64,000 nucleotides of DNA, from assembly GCA_023701385.1 (NCBI GenBank), contig JAMPXC010000012.1:1-64000 (forward strand). Reading direction: 5' to 3'. A program made the position numbers and the translations under genes. Position 1 is the stretch's first letter, and every line of letters starts with the position of its first letter. The stretch is from Pseudobdellovibrio sp. Lineage in GTDB: Bacteria > Bdellovibrionota > Bdellovibrionia > Bdellovibrionales > Bdellovibrionaceae. The notes under the pieces are model-generated. The model saw only the letters and a list, made by a program, of their open reading frames with translations. It had not been told where the DNA came from and did no database searches. Positions 1 to 10,258 of the stretch are shown here, one piece after another.

Positions 1-2460
1 GTTAAAATTAAAGGTAAAGTTGAAGAGACTACTGTAGGTCGTGCGATTCTTTCAGACGCAGTACCTAAAGAAGTTCCATTCACAACGATCAATACAGCGA
101 TGTCAAAAAAATCTATTGCTGCATTAATCGATACAACTTTCCGTCTAGCAGGTGCTAAAGCAACTTGTATCTTGGCTGACCAAATCATGCAGTTAGGTTT
201 CAAATACTCAACTGGTGCGGGTCTTTCTATCTCTGTGGATGACATGTTAATCCCAGAACAAAAAGCTCCGATGTTAGCTGACGCTGAAAAACAAGTTACA
301 GAAATCCAACAACAGTACGACGAAGGTTTAATTACCGACGGTGAGCGCTACAATAAAGTTGTGGATATCTGGGCTCAAACTTCAGATAAAGTTGCCAAAG
401 AGATGATGGGTCAGATCGAAAAACAAAAATTCGTAGTTGATGGCAAAGAGATCGTTGGTCCTTCATTCAATCCTATCTACGTCATGGCCGATTCCGGAGC
501 CCGTGGTTCCTTCAATCAGTTACGTCAGTTAGGTGCGATGCGTGGTCTAATGGCTAAGCCATCAGGTGAGATCATCGAAACTCCGATCACGGCAAATTTC
601 CGTGAAGGTTTAACAGTATTACAATACTTCATTTCAACTCACGGTGCGCGTAAAGGTCTTGCCGATACAGCATTAAAAACAGCGAACTCTGGTTACTTAA
701 CTCGTCGTTTAGTTGACGTAGCTCAAGACGTTGTGGTTTCTGAAATCGACTGCGGTACTAAAGACGGCTTAGAAATCACTCCGGTTTACGAAGCGGGTGA
801 AATCATCCAAGGTATCGGCGATCGTATTTTAGGTCGTGTAACAATGAATGACGTTATCGATCCAACAACAAACACTGTATTAGTTAAAGCTAACGGTGAG
901 ATGGATGAGATGGCAGTTAAGAAAATCGAAGAAGTTGGGATCGAAAGAATCCAAATCCGTTCAGCATTAACATGTGAAGCACGTCGTGGTGTTTGTGTGA
1001 AGTGTTACGGTCGTGACTTAGCTCGTGGTGCTACTGTGAACTTAGGTGAAACAGTTGGTATTATCGCAGCTCAATCTATCGGTGAGCCTGGTACACAGTT
1101 AACAATGCGTACGTTCCACTTAGGTGGTGCGGCTTCTCGTGCGGTTGAACAATCAGTTCATACAACTCGTTTCGATGGTATTTTAAAATTACAAAACGTA
1201 CAGTCTGTTACAAATAAGAACGGTAAATTAACAGTTCTTAACCGTAACGGTAACGCTCTAGTTGTTGATGAAACAGGCCGTGAGCGCGAAAACTTCAAAT
1301 TAGTTTACGGTACGACATTAAACTTCAAAGATGGCGACAAAGTTACTAAAGGTAACGCAATCGCTGAGTGGGATCCGTATTCAAATCCAATCATCTCGGA
1401 AGTAACTGCTAAAGTTCAATTCCAAGATATCACTGAAGGTAAAACAATGACTGAGCAAGTGGATCCAGTGACTGGTTTCGCTACGAAAGTTATTACAGAA
1501 TCTAAGTCTTCTGATACGAAACCAACTGTATTCATGACTGATGCTGCAGGCAAAGTTCTAAACCTTCCAGGTCGTGACATCCCAGCCCGTTATATGATTC
1601 CGGTAGGCGCACAATTGTTAATTAATGATGGTGCAGACGTTCACGCCGGTGACGTTATCGCGAAACTTCACCGTGAAACTTCGAAAACGAAAGATATCAC
1701 GGGCGGTCTTCCTCGCGTTGCTGAATTATTCGAAGCACGTAAACCTAAAGATGCAGCGATCATCGCTGAAATCGATGGTTTCGTAACTTTCGGTAAAGAC
1801 GTAAAAGGAAAACAACGTGTTATCGTTACTCCTGAAATCGGCGAGCAAACTGAATACCTAATTCCAAAAGGTAAACACGTTGCCGTTCGTGAGGGTGAGT
1901 TCGTAAGAGCCGGTGAAGCGTTAGTTGACGGTCCAACAAATCCGCATGATTTATTAGCGGTATTAGGTCCGAAAGCATTATCAGCTTACTTAGTAAATGA
2001 AGTTCAAGAAGTTTACCGTCTACAAGGTGTGGGTATCAATGATAAGCACATCGAAGTAATCGTTCGCCAAATGTTACGTAAAGTTGAAATCGCTGATGGC
2101 GGAGACACTCGTTTCTTAGCTGGTGAGCAAACTGAAAGAACTTCAATGCTTGAAGAAAATGATCGCGTATCTAAAGAGGGTGGCCAAATCGCTACATACA
2201 AACCTCTATTATTAGGTATCACGAAAGTATCATTAAGCACTGAATCGTGGATTTCAGCAGCTTCGTTCCAAGAGACTACAAAAGTTCTTACGGAAGCAGC
2301 TATCAACTCTAAAACAGACCATTTACGTGGCTTAAAAGAAAATATCATCATGGGTCGTCTGATCCCTGCTGGTACAGGCTTAACAGCGTATAAGAAGTGG
2401 AAAGTAGTAGTAGCTGAAGACGAAGATATGGATTCAGCAGCATTACCATTCGGTGGCTAA
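1..2460 (+). CDS. rpoC: RNA polymerase beta' subunit, 3' part
   Basis: The frame is open from the first base, so this is the C-terminal 819 residues of beta' (about 1400 in the family); the NADFDGD catalytic loop lies upstream of the window. Visible parts are the bridge-helix/trigger-loop region ([17 protein letters not shown], then [14 protein letters not shown] and [14 protein letters not shown]), the second zinc site ([19 protein letters not shown]), the conserved [18 protein letters not shown] segment and the C-terminal omega-binding part. It forms the catalytic cleft of RNA polymerase with beta. It is the last gene of its transcription unit, followed at once by a strong terminator. Codon use (tta, cgt, ggt) is that of highly expressed genes. 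Confidence 0.98.
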   Translation, partial: VKIKGKVEETTVGRAILSDAVPKEVPFTTINTAMSKKSIAALIDTTFRLAGAKATCILADQIMQLGFKYSTGAGLSISVDDMLIPEQKAPMLADAEKQVTEIQQQYDEGLITDGERYNKVVDIWAQTSDKVAKEMMGQIEKQKFVVDGKEIVGPSFNPIYVMADSGARGSFNQLRQLGAMRGLMAKPSGEIIETPITANFREGLTVLQYFISTHGARKGLADTALKTANSGYLTRRLVDVAQDVVVSEIDCGTKDGLEITPVYEAGEIIQGIGDRILGRVTMNDVIDPTTNTVLVKANGEMDEMAVKKIEEVGIERIQIRSALTCEARRGVCVKCYGRDLARGATVNLGETVGIIAAQSIGEPGTQLTMRTFHLGGAASRAVEQSVHTTRFDGILKLQNVQSVTNKNGKLTVLNRNGNALVVDETGRERENFKLVYGTTLNFKDGDKVTKGNAIAEWDPYSNPIISEVTAKVQFQDITEGKTMTEQVDPVTGFATKVITESKSSDTKPTVFMTDAAGKVLNLPGRDIPARYMIPVGAQLLINDGADVHAGDVIAKLHRETSKTKDITGGLPRVAELFEARKPKDAAIIAEIDGFVTFGKDVKGKQRVIVTPEIGEQTEYLIPKGKHVAVREGEFVRAGEALVDGPTNPHDLLAVLGPKALSAYLVNEVQEVYRLQGVGINDKHIEVIVRQMLRKVEIADGGDTRFLAGEQTERTSMLEENDRVSKEGGQIATYKPLLLGITKVSLSTESWISAASFQETTKVLTEAAINSKTDHLRGLKENIIMGRLIPAGTGLTAYKKWKVVVAEDEDMDSAALPFGG

Positions 2461-2484
2461 TATAACCGTTCTCAGGTAAAAACC

Positions 2485-2517
2485 TAAAAAAAGGGCTCTT
2501 TTGAGCCCTTTTTTTAT
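2485..2517 (+). terminator. Intrinsic terminator after rpoC
   Basis: GGGCTC-TTTT-GAGCCC hairpin preceded by seven A and followed by seven T, 25 bases after the rpoC stop. The A and T runs extend the stem, so it could act in both directions. Confidence 0.93.
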
Positions 2518-2538
2518 TGGTCGAAAGCCTTAGCCTGC

Positions 2539-2568
2539 TTGACGAAGGGGTTCCGAACAGGTTACAAA
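2539..2568 (+). promoter_or_regulatory. Candidate promoter of the rpsL-rpsG unit
   Basis: TTGACG, 18 bases, TACAAA lies between the rpoC terminator and rpsL, predicting a leader of about 105 nt. The region also carries the inverted repeat GGTCGAA (2519) / TTCGACC (2577), which could fold the leader. S12-S7 units are commonly autoregulated by S7; whether this leader binds S7 cannot be seen. Confidence 0.5.
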
Positions 2569-2680
2569 TCTTGTTCTTCGACCAAAAATCGAATAACGGG
2601 TTATGGCCCGCTTCAAACCAATAGCGAACTAGAATTGCTATAAATATTCTGGGATAAGGCTTGATACCACAGGAGTAAAA

Positions 2681-3055
2681 GTGCCTACAATTAATCAGCT
2701 CATTAAAAAAGAGCGTACAGTTCAAAAGAACCAAACAAAATCACCGGCTTTAGCTGGTTGCCCTCAACGTCGTGGCGTTTGTACGCGCGTTTATACTACA
2801 ACACCTAAGAAGCCGAATTCAGCTTTACGTAAAGTAGCTAAAGTTCGTTTATCTAACGGTTTTGAAGTTATCTCTTACATTCCAGGTATCGGTCACAACT
2901 TACAAGAGCATAGCGTTGTTATGATCCGTGGTGGTCGTGTTAAAGACTTACCGGGTGTTCGTTACCACATCGTTCGTGGAACACTAGATTTACAAGGCGT
3001 TAATGGTCGTTTACGTAGCCGTTCTAAATACGGTGCTAAAAAACCTAAAAAATAA
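2681..3055 (+). CDS. rpsL: 30S ribosomal protein S12
   Basis: 124 residues, normal length. It starts with GTG, 6 bases after AGGAG. It sits at the decoding centre of the 30S subunit and monitors codon-anticodon pairing. The loops [11 protein letters not shown] and [11 protein letters not shown], where streptomycin-resistance changes are known, are of the ordinary sensitive type. It opens the short rpsL-rpsG transcription unit, separated from rpoC by a terminator and from fusA by another. Confidence 0.98.
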   Translation: MPTINQLIKKERTVQKNQTKSPALAGCPQRRGVCTRVYTTTPKKPNSALRKVAKVRLSNGFEVISYIPGIGHNLQEHSVVMIRGGRVKDLPGVRYHIVRGTLDLQGVNGRLRSRSKYGAKKPKK

Positions 3056-3082
3056 TCTGAGCATTAGAAGGAAATAACAGTC

Positions 3083-3556
3083 ATGTCTCGTAGAAGTCGT
3101 ACATTTAAAAGAGAAATTATCCCAGATCCAGTTCACAAAGATTTAGTTATCGCTAAATTCATCAATAAAATCATGTTACGTGGTCAAAAATCGACTGCGC
3201 AAAAATTATTTTACGGAGCTTTAGAAGAATTAAACGGTAAAGTTCAAGGTGAAGATTCATTAACAATCCTTAAAAAAGCGATTGAAAATGTTAAACCTTC
3301 AATCGAAGTTCGTTCACGTCGCGTGGGCGGAGCTACTTACCAAGTTCCAGTTGATGTTCGTCCATCTCGTCGTTTAGCTTTAGCTATGCGTTGGATGGTT
3401 GATTACTCACGTGCTCGTGGCGAAAAAGATTTTTCTAAGCGTTTAGCTGGTGAAATCTTAGATGCTTACAACAACCGTGGTAACTCTATCAAAAAACGTG
3501 AAGACGTACACAAAATGGCTGAGTCGAACAAAGCGTTCGCTCACTACAACTGGTAA
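3083..3556 (+). CDS. rpsG: 30S ribosomal protein S7
   Basis: 157 residues, normal for the short S7 form. It nucleates assembly of the 30S head by binding the 3' major domain of 16S rRNA, and it is the usual autoregulator of str operons. The conserved [16 protein letters not shown] and ALRW-type (LAMRWMV) segments are clear. The start has AAGGAA upstream and lies 27 bases after rpsL. A terminator follows directly, so fusA is not co-transcribed by simple read-through, unlike the classical str operon. Confidence 0.98.
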   Translation: MSRRSRTFKREIIPDPVHKDLVIAKFINKIMLRGQKSTAQKLFYGALEELNGKVQGEDSLTILKKAIENVKPSIEVRSRRVGGATYQVPVDVRPSRRLALAMRWMVDYSRARGEKDFSKRLAGEILDAYNNRGNSIKKREDVHKMAESNKAFAHYNW

Positions 3557-3583
3557 TCTCACTAGTAAATTTGAAAAAATTGG

Positions 3584-3617
3584 AACCCGAAGAGAAATCT
3601 TCGGGTTTTTTATTTTT
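3584..3617 (+). terminator. Intrinsic terminator after rpsG
   Basis: AACCCGAAGA-GAAA-TCTTCGGGTT stem of 10 bp with a GAAA tetraloop, followed by TTTTATTTTT. It closes the rpsL-rpsG unit and separates it from fusA. Confidence 0.93.
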
Positions 3618-3664
3618 GGGTTCGAGGTGAAATGCCACAAGCTAAGCTCGGCCGTCCATGGGCA

Positions 3665-3788
3665 TCGAGGACGCTGTCCTCGAGCTCCTGCTTCTTCCGG
3701 CCATCGTGGCCGGAAGATCATGATTTTGTTTGTGCTGGAGTTTTTGTTTCTATCTCATCTTGGTCTTCTGGCCACGATGGCCAGAAGA
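3665..3788. repeat. REP-like cluster of palindromes in the rpsG-fusA spacer
   Basis: Three perfect stems with 3-base loops lie here: 3665-3683 (TCGAGGAC-gct-GTCCTCGA), 3693-3717 (TCTTCCGGCCA-tcg) and 3764-3788 (TCTTCTGGCCA-cga). The last two are 11-bp stems that differ by a compensated C-G to T-A change, and their loops are reverse complements, so they are an inverted pair. They are GC-rich in an AT-rich genome. Palindromic pairs in opposite orientation are the pattern of REP/BIME repeats. No U-run follows them. No credible coding sequence covers the spacer 3557-3882. Confidence 0.6.
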
Positions 3789-3811
3789 GAGTGTTCTCAT
3801 GGATGGATGCA

Positions 3812-3850
3812 CTTCAAATCTAGCTTTCACTGCTGTATTTAGATTTGAAG
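3812..3850. other. 11-bp inverted repeat just upstream of fusA
   Basis: CTTCAAATCTA at 3812-3822 and TAGATTTGAAG at 3840-3850, a perfect match across a 17-base gap. The right arm contains TTGAAG, the candidate -35 element of fusA. It could be an operator or an mRNA hairpin. Confidence 0.55.
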
Positions 3851-3873
3851 ATTTTCCTAAAACCGTTTAAGTT
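3845..3873 (+). promoter_or_regulatory. Weak candidate promoter of fusA
   Basis: TTGAAG, 17 bases, TAAGTT, with the ATG of fusA 9 bases after the -10 hexamer. The -10 match is poor. It is offered because fusA lacks a Shine-Dalgarno sequence and is cut off from rpsG by a terminator. Confidence 0.3.
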
Positions 3874-3882
3874 ACTTTTCAT

Positions 3883-5973
3883 ATGGTTATTAAAACAGAA
3901 GCTGACTTAAAATTTACTCGTAATATCGGTATCATGGCTCACATTGATGCCGGCAAAACTACTACTACTGAGCGTATTCTTTTCTACACGGGTAAAAGCC
4001 ATAAAATCGGTGAAGTTCATGATGGTGCTGCCACTATGGATTGGATGCCGCAAGAGCAAGAGCGCGGTATTACGATCACTTCTGCTGCGACAACAACGTC
4101 GTGGAAAGATCATCGCATTAATATTATCGATACTCCGGGCCACGTTGATTTCACGATCGAAGTAGAACGTTCGCTTCGCGTGTTAGATGGCGCTATCGCG
4201 GTTTACGATGCGGTATCTGGCGTTGAACCACAATCTGAAACGGTGTGGAGACAAGCTAACAAATATAAAGTTCCAAGAATTTGTTTCGTAAATAAAATGG
4301 ATCGCACAGGTGCAGATTTTGAAATGTGCGTGCAATCTATTAAAGAAAAATTAGAAGCTAATCCGATTAAAGTTCAAATTCCAATCGGTGCTGAAGATAA
4401 TTTTTCTGGTGTTTGTGATTTGATTGAATCAAAAGCCTACACTTGGTCTGCGGGAAATCTGCATGAATTCCAAACTGTAGAAATTCCTGCAAACATGAAG
4501 GAGCAGTTCGAAACTGAACGTGCTAAAACGATCGAGCAGATCTGTGAATTAGACGATGCTCTTATCGAAAAATATTTAAATGGCGAAATTCCATCAGTAG
4601 AAGAATTAAAAGCAGCACTTCGTAAAGGCGTTATCGCCCTTAAAATTTTCCCAGTGTATTGCGGGGCTGCTTTTAAAAATAAAGGTATCCAGCAAATCTT
4701 AGATGGTGTTTTAGATTATCTTCCGTCGCCATTAGATATTCCTCCTGCGGTGGGTATGAACCCAATCAAAGAGGATAAACAAGTTGAGTGTCACACTAAA
4801 TTTGATGAACCATCTGCAACATTAGCTTTTAAATTAGCGAATGATCCATTTGCGGGATCATTAACTTACGTGCGTGTGTATTCAGGAACTTTAAAAGTGG
4901 GTGATCAAGTTCTAAATCCACGTACTGAGAAAAAAGAACGTGTGCAAAAAATCGTAAAAATGCATGCGAACGCGCGTGAAGAAGTTTCTGAAATCAAAGC
5001 CGGTGATATCGGTGCGATTATCGGATTAAAATTCACAACAACAGGTGATACATTGTGCGATTCATCACGCCAAGTGGTGTTTGAATCAATCACTTTCCCA
5101 GAGCCGGTGATCTCAGTTGTTGTCGAAGCAAAATCGTCTGCTGAACAAGATAAAATGATGGAAGGTCTTCAACGTTTAGAAAAAGAAGATCCATCTTGTC
5201 GTCTACGCCAAGATCCTGAAACAGGACAAACATTACTTTCGGGAATGGGCGAATTGCACTTAGATATTTTGATCGACCGTTTACTTCGTGAATATAAAAT
5301 TTCTGCCAACGTAGGTAATCCGCAAGTGGCTTACCGCGAGACAATTAATGGTGAAGCAAAAATCGATTACACCTTTGAACGTCTTCTGGGTGGTGAAGAA
5401 AAATTTGCGAAAATCAGCTTAAAAGTCGAAGCGATCAACCCTTCTGAGGGAAACAAAATCACGTCACTGGTTCAGCCATCAAAAGAGGTTCAGCCAAACT
5501 GGATCACGGCGGCCTTGAACGGACTTAAAGAGGCGGTCGAAGTTGGACCTATCGCCAGCTATGCTATGGTGGGTCTAAAGGTAACAATTACATCATTGAC
5601 GGGTAACCCTCAATCGACCGACGAGATCGTCTGCAAAGCAGCGGCGTCGTTAGCTTTCCGTGATTTAGTGAAGTCAGCAGACCAAGTCCTGCTTGAACCG
5701 ATGTTTAAACTAGAAGTTAATTGCCCTGATGATTTTGTGGGCAATATCGTGAGCGATATTAACTCTAGACGCGGTAAAATCCATAATATGACTGCAAAAC
5801 CATCAGGTGGGCAGATTGTGACAGCCGAAGTGCCTCTAGCACAGCTGTTCGGTTATGCCACAGATGTTCGCAGTTTATCGCAAGGTCGTGCGTTTTTTAG
5901 CATGAACTTCCAAAATTATTCGCCGGTTCCGCCAAAAGTTAAGGCTGAAATTCTGGCAAAACTGGGTCGTTAG
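3883..5973 (+). CDS. fusA: Elongation factor G
   Basis: 696 residues, full-length translocation GTPase that moves tRNA and mRNA after peptide transfer and helps recycle ribosomes. G1 [15 protein letters not shown], switch [10 protein letters not shown]3 DTPGHVDF and G4 NKMD are intact; domains II to V follow ([10 protein letters not shown] in [19 protein letters not shown] in V). It lies after rpsG but alone: a terminator and a hairpin-rich spacer precede it, no tuf follows, and no Shine-Dalgarno sequence is seen before the ATG. Its codons look less biased than those of the ribosomal genes around it, which is odd for an EF-G. Spirochaetes and some deltaproteobacteria carry two EF-G paralogues (spdEFG1 and 2); which one this is cannot be decided here. 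Confidence 0.95.
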   Translation: MVIKTEADLKFTRNIGIMAHIDAGKTTTTERILFYTGKSHKIGEVHDGAATMDWMPQEQERGITITSAATTTSWKDHRINIIDTPGHVDFTIEVERSLRVLDGAIAVYDAVSGVEPQSETVWRQANKYKVPRICFVNKMDRTGADFEMCVQSIKEKLEANPIKVQIPIGAEDNFSGVCDLIESKAYTWSAGNLHEFQTVEIPANMKEQFETERAKTIEQICELDDALIEKYLNGEIPSVEELKAALRKGVIALKIFPVYCGAAFKNKGIQQILDGVLDYLPSPLDIPPAVGMNPIKEDKQVECHTKFDEPSATLAFKLANDPFAGSLTYVRVYSGTLKVGDQVLNPRTEKKERVQKIVKMHANAREEVSEIKAGDIGAIIGLKFTTTGDTLCDSSRQVVFESITFPEPVISVVVEAKSSAEQDKMMEGLQRLEKEDPSCRLRQDPETGQTLLSGMGELHLDILIDRLLREYKISANVGNPQVAYRETINGEAKIDYTFERLLGGEEKFAKISLKVEAINPSEGNKITSLVQPSKEVQPNWITAALNGLKEAVEVGPIASYAMVGLKVTITSLTGNPQSTDEIVCKAAASLAFRDLVKSADQVLLEPMFKLEVNCPDDFVGNIVSDINSRRGKIHNMTAKPSGGQIVTAEVPLAQLFGYATDVRSLSQGRAFFSMNFQNYSPVPPKVKAEILAKLGR

Positions 5974-5986
5974 ACCGTTGTTTTTA

Positions 5987-6012
5987 AGCCTCAAACCGAC
6001 CGGTTTGGGGCT
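5987..6012. other. Hairpin after fusA
   Basis: AGCCTCAAACC-GACC-GGTTTGGGGCT can form an 11-bp stem with one G-T pair, 13 bases after the fusA stop. There is no T-run after it on the plus strand, but TTTTT precedes it. It may be an mRNA 3' stabiliser or a weak, possibly factor-dependent, terminator. Confidence 0.5.
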
Positions 6013-6069
6013 CATCTGAACCCTCAGTATCCCCTCGATTTTCCCTCTGAAAAAACAATTTATTTCCTG

Positions 6070-6098
6070 TTGACTCTAATCGTCGTTTGTTAGATATT
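6070..6098 (+). promoter_or_regulatory. Candidate S10 operon promoter
   Basis: TTGACT, 17 bases, GATATT. The predicted leader to rpsJ is about 115 nt and contains complementary stretches (GGTTT/AAACC and TTCAG/CTGAA), so it could fold. In E. coli the S10 leader is the L4 control site; similarity of this leader to that one is not evident. Confidence 0.5.
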
Positions 6099-6220
6099 TT
6101 CGCTTCGGTTTATTTTAGCTACGGAAACCACCGCGCTATTTTCAGTCTTATTCGGGGCTGAATTCGGGCTAACCCAGCTCACAGCGGAGAATGGTTTTGA
6201 CGGGCGAAAGAGGTAAAAAA

Positions 6221-6538
6221 ATGCAAAGTCAGAAGATTAGAATTAGGCTAAAGGCCTTTGATCATAAATTACTTGATCAATCTACAAAAGAAATCGTGGA
6301 TACTGCTCGTCGCACTGGAGCAAAAGTAGCGGGACCAATCCCTCTACCTACACGTATTAACAGATTCACTGTTTTACGTTCTCCGCACGTTGATAAAAAA
6401 TCTCGTGAGCAATTCGAAGTAAGAACACACAAAAGAATGTTAGACATTCTTGAACCAACTCAACAAACGATCGATCAATTAATGAAATTAGATCTTTCAG
6501 CGGGCGTTGACGTTGAAATTAAATTATCGGCTGAGTAG
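6221..6538 (+). CDS. rpsJ: 30S ribosomal protein S10
   Basis: 105 residues from the ATG at 6221, which follows AAGAGG by 7 bases; an in-frame ATG at 6191 would add ten residues not found in the family. S10 sits in the 30S head and also serves as NusE in antitermination. The conserved GPIPLPT and [14 protein letters not shown] segments are present. It is the first gene of the long S10-spc-alpha cluster. Confidence 0.97.
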   Translation: MQSQKIRIRLKAFDHKLLDQSTKEIVDTARRTGAKVAGPIPLPTRINRFTVLRSPHVDKKSREQFEVRTHKRMLDILEPTQQTIDQLMKLDLSAGVDVEIKLSAE

Positions 6539-6550
6539 GAGGAATAGAAT

Positions 6551-7201
6551 ATGTCTGAAACTACTCAAGGTTTAAAATTAAATGGTATCTACGCTTTCAA
6601 AGAAGGCATGGCTACAATCTATAACGACAAAGGTGAAGCTATTCCAGTAACGGTTCTACGTTACGAAACTTGGAAAGTTTCTCAAATCAAAACTAACGAA
6701 AAAGATGGCTACACAGCTGTTCAAATCGCTTCAGTTCCTAAAAAAGCTAAAAACTCTTCTAAAGCAGAAGTTGGTCACTTAAAAGGTGCGGGCTTTGAAA
6801 CTGGCGCTCGTTTCGTTAAAGAAATCCGTCAAGACTTACCGGCTGACGTGAAACTTGGTGATGCAATCTCTATCGAGAGCTTAACTCAAGGTGATTTCGT
6901 AAAAATTACTGCGAAATCTAAAGGTAAAGGTTTCCAAGGTTCTGTAAGACGTTGGAGCTTCGCGGGTGGTCCTGCTACTCACGGTTCTAAATTCCACAGA
7001 AGACCGGGTTCATCTGGTAACAGAACATGGCCAGGCCGTGTTATGCCAGGTAAGAAATTCCCAGGTCACTTAGGTGATGAGACTGTTACAGTTCGTAACG
7101 TTCAAATCGTTGAAATCAACGCTGCTGACGGAGTAGTTCTTGTTAAAGGACCAGTTCCAGGCCACAAAAACACTTTAGTGAAACTGGTTAAGGAGCAATA
7201 G
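6551..7201 (+). CDS. rplC: 50S ribosomal protein L3
   Basis: 216 residues, normal length. It is an early 50S assembly protein whose long loop reaches towards the peptidyl transferase centre; that loop is visible as GGPATHGSKFHRRPGSSG and MPGKKFPGHLGDE. GGAGGAA lies before the start, 12 bases after rpsJ, so the two are translated from the same message. Confidence 0.97.
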   Translation: MSETTQGLKLNGIYAFKEGMATIYNDKGEAIPVTVLRYETWKVSQIKTNEKDGYTAVQIASVPKKAKNSSKAEVGHLKGAGFETGARFVKEIRQDLPADVKLGDAISIESLTQGDFVKITAKSKGKGFQGSVRRWSFAGGPATHGSKFHRRPGSSGNRTWPGRVMPGKKFPGHLGDETVTVRNVQIVEINAADGVVLVKGPVPGHKNTLVKLVKEQ

Positions 7202-7203
7202 TC

Positions 7204-7827
7204 ATGGCTACAGTTAATGTACTTAATTGGAAAAAAGAAAAAGTTGGTTCACTTGAATTACAAGCGGACACTTTCGAAGTTGAAGTAAAAAAAGACGTAT
7301 TACACTCAGTTGTTAGATGGCAATTAGCTTGCCGTCGTCAAGGTACACACATGACTAAAACAAAAGGTCTTGTGAGCGGTGGTGGTAAAAAGCCATTCAA
7401 ACAAAAAGGTACTGGTAACGCACGTCAAGGTTCTACACGTTCTCCGTTAATGCCAGGCGGTGGTACTATGTTCGGTCCACAACCTCGTTCATACGGTTAT
7501 GTTCTTCCTAAGAAAATGAGAAAAGTAGCTCTTAAAATGGCTTTATCTCACTTATTTAAAGAAGGAAAATTAACAGTTGTAGATTCAATGGCTTCTGAAG
7601 GTAAAACAAACGAGTTAAACAAACGTTTACAAACTTTCGGTGTTAAAAAAGCAGTTTTAGTTGATAAAGCTTCTGATGCAAAATTCAGCCGCGCAGCTAA
7701 AAACTTAGTTGATTACAAATACTCTCCAGTAGAGGGTTTAAACGTATTCGACTTATTAAAATACGACTACGCAGTAATCACTAAAGATTCGGTAGCTAAA
7801 ATCATCGAAAGATGTTCTGCGGAATAA
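7204..7827 (+). CDS. rplD: 50S ribosomal protein L4
   Basis: 207 residues. L4 lines the peptide exit tunnel with its extended loop, visible as KKPFKQKGTGNARQGSTRSP. In gamma-proteobacteria it represses the S10 operon; no evidence for or against that here. Start is 2 bases after the rplC stop, with AAGGAG at the end of rplC. The tunnel loop shows no obvious macrolide-resistance insertion. Confidence 0.97.
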   Translation: MATVNVLNWKKEKVGSLELQADTFEVEVKKDVLHSVVRWQLACRRQGTHMTKTKGLVSGGGKKPFKQKGTGNARQGSTRSPLMPGGGTMFGPQPRSYGYVLPKKMRKVALKMALSHLFKEGKLTVVDSMASEGKTNELNKRLQTFGVKKAVLVDKASDAKFSRAAKNLVDYKYSPVEGLNVFDLLKYDYAVITKDSVAKIIERCSAE

Positions 7828-7841
7828 TCGGAGTATAGAAT

Positions 7842-8120
7842 ATGAAACAACATTTAAAATCTCCACTAATCACAGAAAAAAATACAGTTTTAGCAGAAGC
7901 TGGAACATACGTGTTCCAAGTTGATTTATCTTCTACAAAAGAACAAATCAAAAAAGAAGTTGAGACTGGTTTTAACGTAAAAGTTCAAAAAATCCGTACG
8001 GCAGTTTGCCGCGATGATATGCGCTATTCTAAATTCGGTCTTACAGTGCCGAAAAAATGGAAGAAAGCTTACATCCAGTTAGCTCCGGGCCAAAAAATTT
8101 CATTATTTGAGGGAGCATAA
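7842..8120 (+). CDS. rplW: 50S ribosomal protein L23
   Basis: 92 residues, normal length. L23 lies at the tunnel exit and docks trigger factor and SRP. The N-terminal [10 protein letters not shown] motif and the beta-hairpin segment [12 protein letters not shown] are typical. GGAG precedes the start; it lies 14 bases after rplD and 2 before rplB. Confidence 0.96.
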   Translation: MKQHLKSPLITEKNTVLAEAGTYVFQVDLSSTKEQIKKEVETGFNVKVQKIRTAVCRDDMRYSKFGLTVPKKWKKAYIQLAPGQKISLFEGA

Positions 8121-8122
8121 TC

Positions 8123-8941
8123 ATGGGTTTAAAAGTATTTGGATCTAGATCACATGCAAGCCGCGGGATGGTTGGATTTGATTTCAAAGAAATCACGAAA
8201 ACTACTCCGGAGAAATCATTAACAGTTGCGCTTAAAAAAGTATCTGCTCGTAACAACACGGGTATGATCACAACTCGTCACATCGGTGGCGCGCACAAAC
8301 GTAAATATCGTTTAATCGACTTCAAACGTACAAAGTTAGAAGTTCCTGCTAAAGTTGCTGCGATCGAGTACGATCCGAACAGAACTTGCCGTATTGCTTT
8401 ATTGCACTACGCTGACGGTGAGAAAGCGTACATCTTAGCTCCAGTGGGCTTAAATGTAGGTGACATCGTTCAATCAAGCGATAAAGCCGATATCAAACCA
8501 GGTAACTGCTTAACAATCACTGCAATCCCAGTTGGTACGATCATTCACAATGTTGAATTACGTCCTGGCAAGGGTGGCCAAATTTGCCGTGGCGCTGGCG
8601 CTTCTGCAACTTTAGCCGGTAAAGGTGAAAAGTACTGCCAAGTACGTTTACCATCTGGTGAATTAAAACAGATCTTATCAACTTGTAAGGCTTCAATCGG
8701 TCAAGTTGGTAACACTGACAATGAAAATATCAAACTGGGTAAAGCCGGTCGCTCTCGTTGGAGAGGTATCAGACCTTCTGTACGCGGTATGCACATGAAT
8801 CCAGTCGACCATCCATTGGGTGGTGGTGAAGGCGTTGGTAAGGGTCATCACCCTGTAACACCTTGGGGCCAGCCTTGTAAAGGTTACAAGACTCGTCATA
8901 ACAAACGTACTGATTCATCAATCATTAAACGTCGTAAGTAG
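8123..8941 (+). CDS. rplB: 50S ribosomal protein L2
   Basis: 272 residues, full length. It is one of the most conserved 50S proteins, needed for subunit joining and for the peptidyl transferase centre. The conserved loop [13 protein letters not shown] with the key histidine is intact, as is RLPSGE. GAGGGAG lies before the start. It ends in a basic tail (SSIIKRRK) as usual. Confidence 0.98.
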   Translation: MGLKVFGSRSHASRGMVGFDFKEITKTTPEKSLTVALKKVSARNNTGMITTRHIGGAHKRKYRLIDFKRTKLEVPAKVAAIEYDPNRTCRIALLHYADGEKAYILAPVGLNVGDIVQSSDKADIKPGNCLTITAIPVGTIIHNVELRPGKGGQICRGAGASATLAGKGEKYCQVRLPSGELKQILSTCKASIGQVGNTDNENIKLGKAGRSRWRGIRPSVRGMHMNPVDHPLGGGEGVGKGHHPVTPWGQPCKGYKTRHNKRTDSSIIKRRK

Positions 8942-8953
8942 GGAGAATAGATA

Positions 8954-9247
8954 ATGGCACGTTCAGTAAAAAAAGGTCCTTTTATCGATATTCACTTAGC
9001 TAAAAAAGCTGAGACGGCTATCCAAAAAAATGACAAGAAAGTAATTAAAACATGGTCAAGACGTTCTACGATCTTCCCTGAGTACGTTGGATTGACTTTT
9101 GCCGTACATAACGGCAGAAAGTTTGTTCCAGTATACGTTTCTGAGAACATGATTGGTCATAAACTTGGCGAATTCGCGCCAACTAGAACTTTTGCGGGTC
9201 ACGCTGAGAAAAAAGCAGCCCCAGCATCAGCTCCGGCGAAGAAGTAG
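8954..9247 (+). CDS. rpsS: 30S ribosomal protein S19
   Basis: 97 residues. It binds 16S rRNA in the 30S head with S13. The motifs [18 protein letters not shown] and [13 protein letters not shown] are clear. The tail [13 protein letters not shown] is slightly longer and richer in Ala, Pro and Lys than in E. coli. The start follows GGGAGAA. Confidence 0.97.
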   Translation: MARSVKKGPFIDIHLAKKAETAIQKNDKKVIKTWSRRSTIFPEYVGLTFAVHNGRKFVPVYVSENMIGHKLGEFAPTRTFAGHAEKKAAPASAPAKK

Positions 9248-9257
9248 GAATTGAAAT

Positions 9258-9593
9258 ATGGAAGCTAAAGCATCTTTAAAATATGCAAGAGTTGGAGCTC
9301 AAAAAGCTCGCTTAGTTGCTGATGTCGTTCGCGGCAAATCAGTAGACGAAGCTCTTAAGGTTTTGACAGTTATGAACAAAAAAACTGCGATCTTGATTAA
9401 GAAATTAATCGAGTCAGCAGTTGCAAATGCGGATTACAAAAAAACTATGGCAGTAGACAAATTAGTGGTTAAAAAAATCACTGTTGACGGCGGCCCGGTT
9501 TTAAAACGTTTCCGTCCAAGAGCGCAAGGTCGTGCTTTCGGTGTTCGTAAGAAATTAAGTCACATCGACGTAGTATTAGGAGAGAAAAACTAA
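9258..9593 (+). CDS. rplV: 50S ribosomal protein L22
   Basis: 111 residues, normal length. It lines the exit tunnel with its beta-hairpin ([17 protein letters not shown]), the site of known macrolide-resistance changes, here unremarkable. N-terminal [10 protein letters not shown]-type motif reads [16 protein letters not shown]. Its stop overlaps the rpsC start (TAATG), which couples their translation. Confidence 0.97.
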   Translation: MEAKASLKYARVGAQKARLVADVVRGKSVDEALKVLTVMNKKTAILIKKLIESAVANADYKKTMAVDKLVVKKITVDGGPVLKRFRPRAQGRAFGVRKKLSHIDVVLGEKN

Positions 9594-10258
9594 TGGGACA
9601 AAAGGTTCATCCAATTGGATTAAGAGTTGGTGTTATTAGATCTTGGGATTCTCGTTGGTACGCAAAAGGAAACACGTACTACGAAAATATCCACGAAGAC
9701 ATTAAATTAAGAAAATACTTAAAAACGAAACTAAAACACGCTGGTGTTGCTAAAATCGAAATCGAGCGCGCGGCTAATAAAGTTAAACTTATTATCCACA
9801 CAGCTCGTCCAGGTGTAGTTATCGGTAAAAAAGGTACAGGCATTGATACTTTAAAAGCTGATGTTCAAAAGTTAACTAAGAACGAAGTTTTCTTAAGCAT
9901 TCAAGAAGTTCGTAAGCCAGATACAGAAGCTCAATTAGTTGCTGAGTCAATCGCTCAACAATTAGAGAAACGTATCTCTTGGAGACGTGCTCTTAAAAAA
10001 TCTATCGCAGCAGCTATCAAAGGCGGCGTGCGTGGTATCAAAATCCGTGTATCTGGTCGTTTAGACGGTGCAGAGATTGCTCGTTCTGAATGGTACAACG
10101 AAAAGTCAGTTCCTCTTCACACATTACGTGCAGACATTGACTACGGAACTGCTGAAGCATTAACAGCTTACGGCATCATCGGTATGAAAGTTTGGATCTA
10201 CAAAGGTGACATCCTTTCTGCATCACAAGCTCAGGAGGTAAGCCGTGCTAAGTCCTAA
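9593..10258 (+). CDS. rpsC: 30S ribosomal protein S3
   Basis: 221 residues. S3 is at the mRNA entry channel and has helicase activity with S4 and S5. It has the N-terminal [13 protein letters not shown], the type II KH domain with the GKKG loop ([13 protein letters not shown]), and the C-terminal KVWIYKGD segment. Its start shares a base with the rplV stop. Its last 14 bases overlap rplP. Confidence 0.98.
   Translation: MGQKVHPIGLRVGVIRSWDSRWYAKGNTYYENIHEDIKLRKYLKTKLKHAGVAKIEIERAANKVKLIIHTARPGVVIGKKGTGIDTLKADVQKLTKNEVFLSIQEVRKPDTEAQLVAESIAQQLEKRISWRRALKKSIAAAIKGGVRGIKIRVSGRLDGAEIARSEWYNEKSVPLHTLRADIDYGTAEALTAYGIIGMKVWIYKGDILSASQAQEVSRAKS

Noticed and set aside
3462-3842. Open frames on both strands across the rpsG-fusA spacer
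   Set aside because: They run through palindromes and the rpsG end in other frames, have no SD and look like no known protein.
5987-6012. Hairpin after fusA taken as an intrinsic terminator
   Set aside because: The stem is good but no T-run follows on the plus strand; kept only as a structure.
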